Source: Streptosporangiaceae bacterium
Lineage (GTDB): Bacteria > Actinomycetota > Actinomycetes > Streptosporangiales > Streptosporangiaceae
Length of the DNA stretch: 63,584 bases
Assembly: GCA_030041195.1 (NCBI GenBank)
Contig: JASHOI010000013.1
Coordinates: 1 to 63,584, forward strand
Direction: 5' to 3'
Shown: one piece after another, positions 1-7,751 of the stretch
Numbering within the stretch: the stretch's first letter is position 1
Layout: each line of letters opens with the position of its first letter
Position numbers and translations under genes: made by a program
Notes under the pieces: model-generated
The model's input: only the letters and a program-made list of their open reading frames with translations
Database searches by the model: none
What the model was told of the DNA's origin: nothing

Positions 1-2
1 CC

Positions 3-380
3 CGGCTGGCGCTGTCCTGCGGCCAGCTGCCCGAGGCGCGCGGGCTGCTGGCCGAGGCGTTCCGGCTGGCGCTGGCGGCCGAGCCGCCGCTGGTCCAGGA
101 CCGGCCAGCGATCGCCGGGGTGACCGAGGCGCTCGCCGAGCTGGCCCTGGCCGACGGCCGCCCGGCCGACGCGGCGCGCCTGCTCGGCTACGCCGCGGCC
201 GTCCGCGGTGCGCCGGATCTGGGGAATCCGGACGTGCGCCGTGCCGAGTCGGCGGCACGGGCCGGGCTGGACGGCGAGTACGAGGAGGTGCGCGTTCCGG
301 CCGGTCAGATGAGTCCGGATGCCGCTGTCACCGAGGTGACGGCCCTGGCCGGGGATCTGACCGGGACGCGGTTCGGCTAG
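3..380 (+). CDS. Regulator C-terminus (LuxR/AfsR-type ATPase regulator), 5' truncated
   Basis: The reading frame is open from the window edge to the stop at 378-380, so only the last 125 residues are present. The sequence is alanine- and leucine-rich helical repeat with the phrase AARLLGYAAAVRGAPDLGNP. This resembles the C-terminal TPR-like tail of large actinobacterial BTAD/AfsR or LuxR-type regulators, where an LLGAAAALRG-like phrase followed by a DPDV-like phrase is common. The DNA-binding and ATPase domains, if present, lie outside the window, so the target is unknown. Its end overlaps the 3' end of the convergent small membrane-protein gene by about 50 bases. Confidence 0.6.
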   Translation, partial: RLALSCGQLPEARGLLAEAFRLALAAEPPLVQDRPAIAGVTEALAELALADGRPADAARLLGYAAAVRGAPDLGNPDVRRAESAARAGLDGEYEEVRVPAGQMSPDAAVTEVTALAGDLTGTRFG

Positions 381-633
381 CCGCGCGGATGTCCAGCAGC
401 GCGCCGCGCCGCGGGCTCACCGTGGCGTGCACGACCGTGCCCGGTACGCCAACGGCCAGCACGAGGAGCAGGCCCAGCTTCAGGGTTCCGGAGCTGAGCG
501 CGACCCCCGCGATTGTGGCCGGGACCAGCGCCCACAGGACCACGGTCCCCATCATGCCGCAGGCCTCGAGGTTCCCGGCCAGCAGGGCTACGACCCACCC
601 GGCGGCCGCGACCACGCTGATGATCAACAACAT
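328..633 (-). CDS. Small integral membrane protein, unknown function
   Basis: A 101-residue protein with about three hydrophobic stretches (residues 1-20, 24-42 and 47-68) and a basic, arginine-rich tail. It looks like a small multi-pass membrane protein. The ATG at 633 is preceded by a purine-rich GGGCGGGA, which favours it over an upstream in-frame ATG at 756 whose extra residues are low-complexity. The C-terminal 50 bases overlap the end of the convergent regulator, which may mean the true product is shorter. I do not recognise a family and infer no function. Confidence 0.45.
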   Translation of the reverse strand: MLLIISVVAAAGWVVALLAGNLEACGMMGTVVLWALVPATIAGVALSSGTLKLGLLLVLAVGVPGTVVHATVSPRRGALLDIRAASRTASRSDPRPGPSPR

Positions 634-792
634 CGATTCCCGCCCCGTGAATGCGCCACCGCAAGTAATCACGCACCCGCCCGCGGGCCTGGTTCGAAAC
701 CACCGATCGCGGCGGTCACCGCCGGCGGCCCAAGCGCCAGCTGATTCCCGTGACACAGATGGTGCGCCAGTCCCCGGTGACGATCTTCATGG

Positions 793-832
793 ATGTACCG
801 AAAGGCCGCCTCTAATATGCCGAACGGTACAT
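793..832. promoter_or_regulatory. Inverted repeat ATGTACCG / CGGTACAT
   Basis: Perfect 8-base arms at 793-800 and 825-832, 24 bases apart, flanking a TAATAT (813-818) that could serve as a -10 element. The extended arms also match: TGGATGTACCG against TGAATGTACCG read on the other strand. The site lies between the end of the drrAB-like operon and the start of the small membrane-protein gene, so it could be that gene's operator. The remainder of 634-926 holds no gene that I can support. Confidence 0.35.
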
Positions 833-926
833 TCATCGCCGGCCGCGCCAGGCGACGCGGGCACAGGTGTGGCCGGTGTGGCCGGTGTGGAACATGGGAC
901 GGCTGTGGCCGGGACAGGAAGCCGCG

Positions 927-1694
927 CTAGCCCGGCTGGCGGCGGTACACCCACGTGGCGAGCGGCGCGAACACCACGACGATGCCCAGCGCCCACAGCA
1001 GCGACGCCACGGCCGCGTTGCCCAGCGGCAGGCTCAGCATCAGCCCGCGGGCGGCGTTGGACACGTCGGTCACGGGGTTGATCTTCACCCAGGCCTGCAG
1101 CCAGCCCGGCAGCCGGCCGGTGGGGACGAACACGCTGCTGCCGAACGTCAGCGGCATGATCAGCGCGAAGCTGAACGCGGTCAGCGCCGCCGGGCTCTTG
1201 GCCACCAGGCCGACCAGGGCCATGACCCAGCTCACCGCGAACGCGAACACGATGACGAGCACGCACGCCGCCAGGATCGCCGGCACGCTGCCGTGCGTGC
1301 GGAAGCCCACGATCGCGCCCAGCGCGAACACCAGGATCAGGCACAGCACGAACTTGACGACGTTGCCCACGATGTAGCCGATCAGCGGCGCGGACCGCGC
1401 GATCGGCAGGCTGCGGAACCGGTCGAAGATGCCGTTGCGCAGGTCGGTGTTGAGCCCGAGCCCGATGCCGAGCGAGGCGAACATCAGGGCCTGCACCGCG
1501 ATCCCGGGCAGCACATACTGCAGGTACGCGTGCGTGCTGCCGGCCACGGCGTTGCCGAACAGGAACACGAACACCAGCACCAGCACGATCGGCAACGTGA
1601 TCACGTCGAGCAGCTGGTCCGGCGAGTGCCTGAACTTGGTCACGCTGCGCCAGGTCAGGGTGAGGCCGTGCCGGGCGGTGCGGATCGGGCTCAT
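927..1694 (-). CDS. ABC-2 type exporter permease (DrrB-like)
   Basis: A 255-residue integral membrane protein with six hydrophobic segments in the ABC-2 permease layout. A long soluble stretch between TM2 and TM3 carries the typical LRNGIFDRFRSLPIARSA phrase, and near the C-terminus is the NPVTDVSNAARGL phrase found in daunorubicin-resistance DrrB homologues. It overlaps the upstream ATPase gene by four bases (ATGA), so the two are translationally coupled and should form one exporter. Such pairs export hydrophobic drugs or lipids. The substrate cannot be read from sequence, and no biosynthetic cluster adjoins it. Confidence 0.88.
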   Translation of the reverse strand: MSPIRTARHGLTLTWRSVTKFRHSPDQLLDVITLPIVLVLVFVFLFGNAVAGSTHAYLQYVLPGIAVQALMFASLGIGLGLNTDLRNGIFDRFRSLPIARSAPLIGYIVGNVVKFVLCLILVFALGAIVGFRTHGSVPAILAACVLVIVFAFAVSWVMALVGLVAKSPAALTAFSFALIMPLTFGSSVFVPTGRLPGWLQAWVKINPVTDVSNAARGLMLSLPLGNAAVASLLWALGIVVVFAPLATWVYRRQPG

Positions 1695-2680
1695 TGCTTG
1701 CCTCCGGTCAGGGTCAGGAACACCTCGTCCAGGCTGGCCAGCCGCAGCCCGAGCTCGGTCACGTCGATGCCGGCCTGGCCGAGCCGGTGCGACACCGCGG
1801 CCAGCGCCTCGGTGCCGATGACGCCGGGGGCCAGCGGTGCGGAGATCACGCCGTCGCGCTCGTCCGGCGCGCCGGCGTCGGCGCCGGTCACCTCGGCCAC
1901 GATCGCGCCGACCTTCGCCAGCTGGCCGGGCTCGGCCGGGCGGACGTCCAGGCTCTGCCCGCCGACCTTGGCCTTGAGCTCGGCCGGGGTCCCGCTGTCG
2001 ATCAGCCGTCCCCGGTCGATCACCGCGATCCGGCCGACCAGCCGGTCGGCCTCGTCCAGGTCCTGGGTGGTGAGCAGCACGGTCGTGCCGGCGGCCACCA
2101 GGTCTCGGATCATGTCCCAGACGTCGCCGCGCGAGCGCGGGTCAAGCCCGGCCGTCGGCTCGTCGAGAAACAGCACCCGCGGCTCGCCGACCAGGCCCAT
2201 CGCCAGGTCCAGCCGCCTGCGCATGCCGCCGGAGTAGGTCTTGGCCAGCCGCCCGGCGGCCTCGGCCAGGCCGAACCGTTGCAGCAGCTCGTCGGCTCGC
2301 CCCCGGGCTGCCTTGCGGCTCAGCTCGAGCAGCCTGGCGATCAGGAGCAGGTTCTCCCGCCCGGTCATGTCCTCGTCGACGGCGGCGAACTGCCCGGTGA
2401 GCGCGATCAGCTCGCGGACCTTGTCCGGCTGCCTGGCGACGTCGAACCCGCACACCGCCGCGCGGCCGGCGTCGGGGCGCAGCAGCGTGGCCAGGATGCG
2501 GACGAGCGTGGTCTTGCCGGCCCCGTTCGGGCCGAGCACCCCCTGCACCATGCCGGGCGGGACGGCGAGGTCGAGACCGGCCAGCGCGGTGGTCTTGCCG
2601 TACCGCTTGGCCAGCCCCTCGGTGTAGATCGCGTGCGACTGCGGGTCCATGCGGTGCAGCGTGGCCGGCCGCGCTGTCAT
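1691..2680 (-). CDS. ABC exporter ATPase (DrrA-like)
   Basis: A 329-residue nucleotide-binding protein. It carries Walker A GPNGAGKTT near residue 50, the signature YSGGMRRRLDLA, Walker B LFLDEPTAGLDP, and a D-loop region followed by TTQDLDEADRL, as in DrrA. The C-terminal third has the DrrA-type extension ending in ASLDEVFLTLTG. It energises the adjacent DrrB-like permease. The start is uncertain: in-frame ATGs lie at 2689, 2680 and 2650, none with a strong ribosome site. I chose 2680, which leaves a short TARPATLHRMD leader. Its promoter must lie in the 2690-2765 stretch shared with the divergent attenuator. Confidence 0.9.
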   Translation of the reverse strand: MTARPATLHRMDPQSHAIYTEGLAKRYGKTTALAGLDLAVPPGMVQGVLGPNGAGKTTLVRILATLLRPDAGRAAVCGFDVARQPDKVRELIALTGQFAAVDEDMTGRENLLLIARLLELSRKAARGRADELLQRFGLAEAAGRLAKTYSGGMRRRLDLAMGLVGEPRVLFLDEPTAGLDPRSRGDVWDMIRDLVAAGTTVLLTTQDLDEADRLVGRIAVIDRGRLIDSGTPAELKAKVGGQSLDVRPAEPGQLAKVGAIVAEVTGADAGAPDERDGVISAPLAPGVIGTEALAAVSHRLGQAGIDVTELGLRLASLDEVFLTLTGGKQ

Positions 2681-2765
2681 GACCCGCACACGCCGCTGTC
2701 ACCGCGCGCACCCTTCCGCCGCCACCTGTCACCGGCCGCACAACGGCGGCCAGCCGGTCTCGCGC

Positions 2766-2795
2766 TTGACAGGCGGCCGCGGGAAACGCCAGGAT
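2766..2795 (+). promoter_or_regulatory. Promoter of the ilv-type leader
   Basis: TTGACA at 2766-2771 and CAGGAT at 2790-2795 with an 18-base spacer, close to the actinobacterial housekeeping consensus. The expected start of transcription, about seven bases on, falls at or next to the ATG at 2803. The leader peptide would therefore be made from a leaderless transcript. Confidence 0.65.
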
Positions 2796-2802
2796 TGGGG
2801 CC

Positions 2803-2841
2803 ATGAGCATTTCGATTATTATTGCGAGGCGCGCGGGCTAA
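2803..2841 (+). CDS. Leader peptide of branched-chain amino-acid attenuator
   Basis: A 12-codon frame, MSISIIIARRAG, with four isoleucine codons (ATT at 2809, 2815, 2818 and 2821) among the first seven. It is followed by a strong intrinsic terminator and then a gene for an ACT-domain protein. This is the layout of leader peptides that sense charged tRNA-Ile by ribosome stalling. No Shine-Dalgarno site is needed if the transcript begins at the ATG. The 3' half of the frame (2825-2838) is complementary to 2851-2869, which includes the first arm of the terminator, giving a ready-made antiterminator that a ribosome finishing the peptide would mask. Confidence 0.75.
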   Translation: MSISIIIARRAG

Positions 2842-2861
2842 CTCATTGCCGCTCGCGCGCT

Positions 2862-2896
2862 ACCCCTCGTGACCTCGGTCAGAGGGGTTTTTCTTT
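2862..2896 (+). terminator. Attenuator terminator with competing antiterminator
   Basis: ACCCCTC (2862-2868) pairs with GAGGGGT (2882-2888). TGAC (2870-2873) pairs with GTCA (2878-2881) inside it around a four-base loop, with one bulged G at 2869, and TTTTTCTTT follows. The competing structure pairs CGCGCGGGC (2830-2838) with GCTCGCGCG (2851-2859) and CGAGG (2825-2829) with CCTCG (2865-2869), which removes the 5' arm. A second hairpin, GCCCGGG/CCCGGGC at 2897-2920, lies between the terminator and the gene. Confidence 0.75.
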
Positions 2897-2950
2897 GCCC
2901 GGGCACTCATTTACCCGGGCCGTTGGTCGCTACTCGCCTCGGGAGTTGAC

Positions 2951-3262
2951 ATGCCACGGCACATTGTTACCTGCGTGGTCCGGAATAACCCGCTTGTCTT
3001 CACTCGCGTGGCCGGGCTTTGCGCACAGCGCAGGTATACGGTCGAGTCGATCATCGGGCGGCCCGGCGAGACTCCCGGCATCAGCCTGATCACCCTGGTG
3101 ATCGAGGCCGACCAGGCCCGGATCGAGAACGCGGTCCGGCATCTGGACCGGCTCATCGACGTGCTGCGCATCGACGTGCTGTCGCCGGCCTCGCCGTCCG
3201 CCTGCGAGCTGCTGCTGGCCGAGGTCAACTCCGCGGTGCAGGCGGTGTCCTGCCCGGCCTGA
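2951..3262 (+). CDS. ACT-domain protein, IlvN-like small regulatory subunit
   Basis: A 103-residue protein that is almost entirely one ACT domain. RHIVTCVVRNNPLVFTRVAGLCAQRRYTV, broken by a turn, then ESIIGRPGETPGISLITLVIE matches the start of acetohydroxyacid synthase small subunits, where valine binds. It is as short as E. coli IlvN/IlvM and lacks the longer C-terminal domain of typical actinobacterial IlvN. The ATG is preceded by GGGAG six bases away. It stands behind an isoleucine-coding leader and terminator, yet no ilvB is present in the window. It could regulate a synthase encoded elsewhere or act as a stand-alone sensor. Confidence 0.72.
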   Translation: MPRHIVTCVVRNNPLVFTRVAGLCAQRRYTVESIIGRPGETPGISLITLVIEADQARIENAVRHLDRLIDVLRIDVLSPASPSACELLLAEVNSAVQAVSCPA

Positions 3263-3294
3263 CACCCGCCCGCCGCCCGCCCGCTGCCGGCTGC

Positions 3295-4572
3295 TCAGGG
3301 CGAGTCGAAGACCACCCAGTAGCAGGCGTACTCATCGCGCACGTTGACACAGCTCTTCTCGGGCAGGTTCGCGGCGTCCGGCCGCATGCCGCGCCGGTAC
3401 AGCTCGCGCAGGCAGCACACCATCAGCCCGGCCTGCACGGCGTCGCCGGCCGAGGCGTCACCGATCGTCATGCCCATCGCGATGCAGGTGTGCGCGCCGC
3501 CGCCGAACGCGATGCCGGTCGACTTCACGCCCCTGCCCCGGGCACGGTACGGGTTGAACTCGTCAGCGTCGTCGCCGAACGCGGCCGGGTCGTGGCTGGC
3601 CGAGACGATGTCCAGCACGATGTAGTCCCCGGCCGACGCGTGCAGGCCGCCGGGCAGCGCGGTGTCGCGCACCGCCCGCCGGATGAAGAACGGCGTCGGC
3701 GGGTGCAGCCGCAGCGCCTCGTTGCAGCACAGCCGGAGGAACGCCGGGTCGGTGAGCGCCGGCTCGTGCCCCGGGTGGCCGGGCAGCCAGCGGGCCAGTT
3801 CGGTGGCGGTGTGCGGAATCGCGTTGGCCACGGAGTTAACCGGGCCGCCGTGGAATAGCAGCGCGTCGGCCATGAAGACGCCGGCCGGCCAGCGCTGGAA
3901 ATGGCCCAGATTCCGGATCATCACGGTGATCAGATCCAGCGGCAGATCGCTTTCCGCTATTTCGCCCCGCTCGAATTGCGCCACCAGATCCGCGCGCCGC
4001 TCCCACGAGGGCCGGAAAAACCGCTCCATGAAAGCGGCCTTGTACGTCAGCGCCCGGTCCATTGCCTCGCGGTGATTGCTGACAACCCATTCCAGGTTGG
4101 TGCCGATGCCCAGCTCCTCGATCAGGTCGAGATACTGGCCAAGCACGCTGTCGTCTACGCCGTCCAGGCCGACGAACTCGGCCGAGACGCGGTACAGGCA
4201 GGAACGCATGAGGCTGCGCAGTTCCAGCCGCACCGGCCCGTCACCGGCCCGGGTACCGGCGGCGTCGAGCCGGGCCCGCAGCAGCGGGAGCAGCACGTCC
4301 TGTTCATAGCGGCGCAGGTTGGGCTTGCGGAACAGCGTCGCCTCGATCCGCCGGCGCTGGAAGTGATGCGGCCCGGACAGGGCCAGCAGCCCGTCCCCGA
4401 TGAACTCGTGGCTGTCGCGCAGCCCTCCGCCGCCCTGCTCCCAGTCCTTGGACCGGAAGACGTGCTCCACGTCCGCGTACGAGGTCAGCCACGGCATCTC
4501 ATCGACCGAGGGCCCGCGGTCTTCGTAGAACGTGGTTCCGGCGAACGAGCCACCGGTGCGCCGCGACGTCAT
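3295..4572 (-). CDS. Cytochrome P450, lacking the usual acid-alcohol pair
   Basis: A 425-residue soluble P450 with EALR at 285-288 (ExxR of helix K) and the haem loop FGGGAHTC at 356-363, so Cys363 would ligate iron. The N-terminal half is strongly similar to the second P450 at 8805-10103 (EMPWL, GGGG.RDS, RRRIEA.LFRK). In helix I, where most P450s have Asp/Glu-Thr, this protein has HGGPVN at 241-246, so Pro244-Val245 replace the pair kept as Asp241-Thr242 in its paralogue. Oxygen activation may therefore differ, for example peroxide-driven. The start at 4572 has GAGAGGG upstream. It is transcribed divergently from the ligase gene. No ferredoxin adjoins it; the nearest is at 10109. Confidence 0.9.
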   Translation of the reverse strand: MTSRRTGGSFAGTTFYEDRGPSVDEMPWLTSYADVEHVFRSKDWEQGGGGLRDSHEFIGDGLLALSGPHHFQRRRIEATLFRKPNLRRYEQDVLLPLLRARLDAAGTRAGDGPVRLELRSLMRSCLYRVSAEFVGLDGVDDSVLGQYLDLIEELGIGTNLEWVVSNHREAMDRALTYKAAFMERFFRPSWERRADLVAQFERGEIAESDLPLDLITVMIRNLGHFQRWPAGVFMADALLFHGGPVNSVANAIPHTATELARWLPGHPGHEPALTDPAFLRLCCNEALRLHPPTPFFIRRAVRDTALPGGLHASAGDYIVLDIVSASHDPAAFGDDADEFNPYRARGRGVKSTGIAFGGGAHTCIAMGMTIGDASAGDAVQAGLMVCCLRELYRRGMRPDAANLPEKSCVNVRDEYACYWVVFDSP

Positions 4573-4657
4573 GCTCGGCCCTCTCGCCCGAATCGAATGT
4601 CCACTCAATATCCGGCTTTGTCGGTCGAACGATTGACGAAGTCGCACCATAGGTGGA

Positions 4658-4699
4658 CAGTGTTGCTAAAACACTGGAGCAACGACAGGCGAGTGTCAA
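4658..4699 (-). promoter_or_regulatory. P450 promoter with operator over its -10
   Basis: Read on the minus strand, TTGACA (4699-4694) and CAGTGT (4676-4671) are spaced by 17 bases. The perfect palindrome CAGTGTTGCTAAAACACTG (4658-4676, 7-base arms) covers the -10, as expected of a repressor site. A second inverted pair, TGTCCAC (4598-4604) and GTGGACA (4653-4659), lies downstream. The regulator is not adjacent. Confidence 0.55.
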
Positions 4700-4732
4700 G
4701 GTCCACACCACTCTCGGGAGGCTGCCGGGGCC

Positions 4733-6358
4733 ATGCAGGAGCGCGTTGTCTGGCGGGACGCGGGCGAGCCGTGGAGCGCCGCGCCGCAGCAGACCGTGAT
4801 CGAGCTCGTCGATGAGGCCTGCCGCCGGTGGCCCGACGCGCCGGCCATGATCTTCGAAGACGGCGTGACCGTCACGTACCGGCAGCTGCTCACGGCCAGC
4901 GAGCGGCTGGCCGGGTACCTGGCGGGACGGATTCAGCCGGGCGAAGCCGTGGCGGTGATCCTGCGGAACCGGGCCGAGTTCATGATTTCCTGGCTGGCGG
5001 TGGTGGCGAACCGCGGAATCCTGGTCTCGGTCAATCCGGACGACAAGGTTCTGGACGCCGGGCACATCCTGCGCGATTCCGCCTCGGTCATCGTGATCCT
5101 CGCCGAGGAGCACCGGCCGCTGGTGGAGGAACTGCGCCCGGGCCTGGCGGCGCTGCGCGAGGTGATCACCGTGCGCGACGGCGAGCCCGACGGCCTGGGC
5201 GGGTACGCCGGCCCCGCGCCGCTGCGGTTCGCCGAGGCCCGGTGCGCCCGCGAGGACATCACCAACATCTACTACACCTCCGGGACCACCGGGCTGCCCA
5301 AAGGCTGCACGGTCGATCACGAGTGGTGGCTGCGCACGGTGGACGTGCTGCTGCGGCGCGTGCCGCAGGCCCCGTCCGACCGCGTCCTGTGCTGCCTGCA
5401 GTTCTTCTACTCCGATCCCGGCCACCTGCTGCTGGAATGCCTGGCGACCGGCGGCGCGCTGGTGGTGATGCGCCGTTTCAGCGTGTCCCGGTTCTGGGAC
5501 GTGGTCCGCGAGCACCGGGTCACGCTGCTGCTGAGCTTCTCCTCCATCCCGCTGTTCCTGCTCAAGGCCGAGAGGGACCCGCGGGACCGGGAGAACGGCG
5601 TCCGGCTCGCCCGGCACCTGGCCATGCCTCCGGACCTGCACCGCGAGGTGACCGAGCGCTGGGGCTTCCCGTGGATCGACGGGTACGGGATCACCGAGGG
5701 CAACGTCGTCACGTGCATGCCGCTGGAATACGCCGACGAGATGACCGGGTCCGGCTCGATCGGGATCCCCGCGCCGGAGGTCGACGTCCGGCTGGCCGAC
5801 GACGGCGGCGCCGACGTGCCCCCCGGCACGACCGGGGAATTCCTGGTCCGCGGGCCCGGGATGTTCCGCAGCTACCTGAACCGCCCGGAGGCGACAGCGG
5901 AGGCGATGGCGGGCGGCTGGCTGCACACCGGCGACCTCGGCCGCGAGGACGAGCGCGGCTTCCTGTATTTCATGGGCCGCAAGAAGGACATCATCCGCCG
6001 CAGCGGGCAGAACCTGACCGCCTCCGAGGTTGAGGACGCGCTGCGCGCGCACCCGATGGTCGTCGACGCGGCGGTGATCCCGGTCCCCGACACCGAGCGG
6101 GGCGAGGAGGTCAAGGCGTACGTGCTGCTGGCCGACGGCCGGGACGAGGCGGACCTGCCCCCGGACGACATCGTCGCCTTCTGCGCCGACCGGCTGGCCT
6201 GGTACAAGGTGCCCCGCTACATCGAGTACCGGGCCGGTGACTTCCCCCGGACCCCGTCGATGCGGGTGCGCAAGGAGGTGCTGAAGGCCGAGCGCCCCGA
6301 CCTCACCGAGGACTGCTGGGACCGTGACCGGGAGGGCGCCCGACGTGGCCGGGCCTGA
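4733..6358 (+). CDS. Acyl-CoA ligase (ANL superfamily, CaiC-like)
   Basis: A 541-residue adenylate-forming enzyme that activates a carboxylic acid as acyl-AMP and then as acyl-CoA. Visible motifs are the P-loop YYTSGTTGLPKG (about 178-189), DGYGITEGN (A5 region), HTGDLG (A7), GRKKDIIRRSGQN (A8 hinge) and a C-terminal RTPSMRVRKEVL containing the candidate catalytic lysine. The order and spacing fit crotonobetaine/carnitine-CoA ligase relatives and other broad acyl-CoA synthetases. GGGAGG precedes the start. The 3' end overlaps the following amidohydrolase gene by 14 bases, so the two are coupled. It probably supplies the CoA ester for the hydratase, SDR and thiolase-fold enzymes of the facing operon. 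Confidence 0.92.
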   Translation: MQERVVWRDAGEPWSAAPQQTVIELVDEACRRWPDAPAMIFEDGVTVTYRQLLTASERLAGYLAGRIQPGEAVAVILRNRAEFMISWLAVVANRGILVSVNPDDKVLDAGHILRDSASVIVILAEEHRPLVEELRPGLAALREVITVRDGEPDGLGGYAGPAPLRFAEARCAREDITNIYYTSGTTGLPKGCTVDHEWWLRTVDVLLRRVPQAPSDRVLCCLQFFYSDPGHLLLECLATGGALVVMRRFSVSRFWDVVREHRVTLLLSFSSIPLFLLKAERDPRDRENGVRLARHLAMPPDLHREVTERWGFPWIDGYGITEGNVVTCMPLEYADEMTGSGSIGIPAPEVDVRLADDGGADVPPGTTGEFLVRGPGMFRSYLNRPEATAEAMAGGWLHTGDLGREDERGFLYFMGRKKDIIRRSGQNLTASEVEDALRAHPMVVDAAVIPVPDTERGEEVKAYVLLADGRDEADLPPDDIVAFCADRLAWYKVPRYIEYRAGDFPRTPSMRVRKEVLKAERPDLTEDCWDRDREGARRGRA

Positions 6359-7739
6359 ACAGCGCGACTGCGACATCCTCATCCGCCACGGCTACGTCAT
6401 CACCATGGACCCGGAGCGCACCGTCTACGCCGACGGGGCGGTGGCCGTTGCGGGCCGGGAGATCGCCATGACCGGGCCGGACCGGGACGTCGCCGCGCGG
6501 TACCGGGGCCGCGAGACGATCGACGCCGGGGGCGCTCCGGTGCACCCCGGATTCGTGGACGCGCACTGGCACAACTGCAACGAGACCACCCGCGGTGTGT
6601 TCCCCGACGTCGCCACGACCGGGGACTACTACAAGTACTACGCCGCCTGGTACGACCGGATGAGCCCGGCGGACGAGCACGCGAGCGCGCAGCTCAGCGG
6701 GCTGGAGATGCTGCGCAGCGGCACCACGTGCTTCATGGAGCCCGGCACCGCCTTCGATACCGATGCGGTCGCCGAGGCCGCGGTGGGCGTCGGGATCCGG
6801 GCCTCGCTCAGCGAGCCGTTCCTGTGGGACACCGGCGACGACCCGATGCTCGGCAGCATGCGCCGCTCCCCCGGCACCGCCAAGCGCTGCGAGGACCTGC
6901 TCGGCCGCGAGCTGTGGCGCAACGCCGACGGCGGCCTGGTGCGCGGTCACGTCGGCGTGTTCGGCAGCGGCACCGCGTCCGACCGGCTGCTGCGCGACGC
7001 GTGCGACCTGGCCCAGCGCTCCGGCACCGTGTTCACGCAGCACCAGTCGTCGACGAAGCACGGGATCGACGGCCAGGAAGCGCGGATGGGCGAGATGCCG
7101 CTGGTCCACTTCGCCAGGCTCGGCCTGCTGCAGCCGCATTGCTCGTTCGCCCACATGACCCGGGTCCGCGACGAGGAGGCGCGGCACGTCCGCGAGTCGG
7201 GGATGTCGATCATCTGGTCCCCCGCGATCTCGATGAACTGGGGCTGGGCCGCCGGGGTCACCCGGATGCACCCACGCCTGTACCGCGACGGCGTCAACGT
7301 CGGGCTGGGCAGCGACGTGCCCAAGTTCGGCCTCGACACCGCGGCCATGGTCGGCTACCTGCTGTCGCGCGAGCAGGGCGACCCCGAGCCGCTGCAGGCC
7401 GAGGAGGTCTTCGAGATGGCCACGCTCGGCGGGGCCAGGGCCATGGGCCGCAGCGCGGTCGTCGGGTCGCTGGAGCCGGGCAAGCTCGCCGACGTCGTGG
7501 TGCGCACGACCGAGCTGCCCGAGTACCAGCCCGGGCACTACCCGGTGCAGAACCTGCTGCTGGCCAGCCGGGGCAGATCCGTGCACACGGTGCTCGTCGA
7601 CGGGCGGGTCGTGGTCCGTTCCGGCCACTCCACGCAGGTGGACGAGCAGGCGGTGTACCGCGCCGCCCGGACGTCGGCGGACCGCCTTGCCCGCGAGATC
7701 GGCATCCCGCGCAACGGCAGCTGGCCGGTGGTGGCGTGA
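6345..7739 (+). CDS. Amidohydrolase-superfamily deaminase/hydrolase (AtzA/TrzN-like), copy 1
   Basis: A 464-residue metal-dependent hydrolase of the AtzA/TrzN/guanine-deaminase group. Metal and catalytic residues are visible as HWH (His74, His76), FTQHQS, FAHMT and LGSDVP. It starts and ends with the small beta-sandwich typical of the group. The GTG at 6345 has GGAGGG eight bases upstream and is preferred to the GTG at 6324. It is paralogous to the enzyme at 15979-17373 (same length, shared FTQHQS and GLEMLR.G.TCF.EPGTA). Substrates of this group are deaminated or dechlorinated heterocycles and related C-N compounds; the actual one is unknown. It ends 12 bases from the convergent LLM gene. 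Confidence 0.88.
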   Translation: MAGPEQRDCDILIRHGYVITMDPERTVYADGAVAVAGREIAMTGPDRDVAARYRGRETIDAGGAPVHPGFVDAHWHNCNETTRGVFPDVATTGDYYKYYAAWYDRMSPADEHASAQLSGLEMLRSGTTCFMEPGTAFDTDAVAEAAVGVGIRASLSEPFLWDTGDDPMLGSMRRSPGTAKRCEDLLGRELWRNADGGLVRGHVGVFGSGTASDRLLRDACDLAQRSGTVFTQHQSSTKHGIDGQEARMGEMPLVHFARLGLLQPHCSFAHMTRVRDEEARHVRESGMSIIWSPAISMNWGWAAGVTRMHPRLYRDGVNVGLGSDVPKFGLDTAAMVGYLLSREQGDPEPLQAEEVFEMATLGGARAMGRSAVVGSLEPGKLADVVVRTTELPEYQPGHYPVQNLLLASRGRSVHTVLVDGRVVVRSGHSTQVDEQAVYRAARTSADRLAREIGIPRNGSWPVVA

Positions 7740-7751
7740 CCGGAGGCGGCG

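Noticed and set aside
389..1377. Long open frames on the plus strand across the regulator tail, the intergenic region and the permease gene
   Set aside because: They are low-complexity, Arg/Pro/Ala-rich frames antisense to or offset from the convincing membrane-protein genes, a common by-product of high GC content.
4499..6382. A 627-codon minus-strand frame opposite the acyl-CoA ligase
   Set aside because: The composition (GQ, HPHR, RGG-rich) matches no family and the plus strand encodes a ligase with all motifs.
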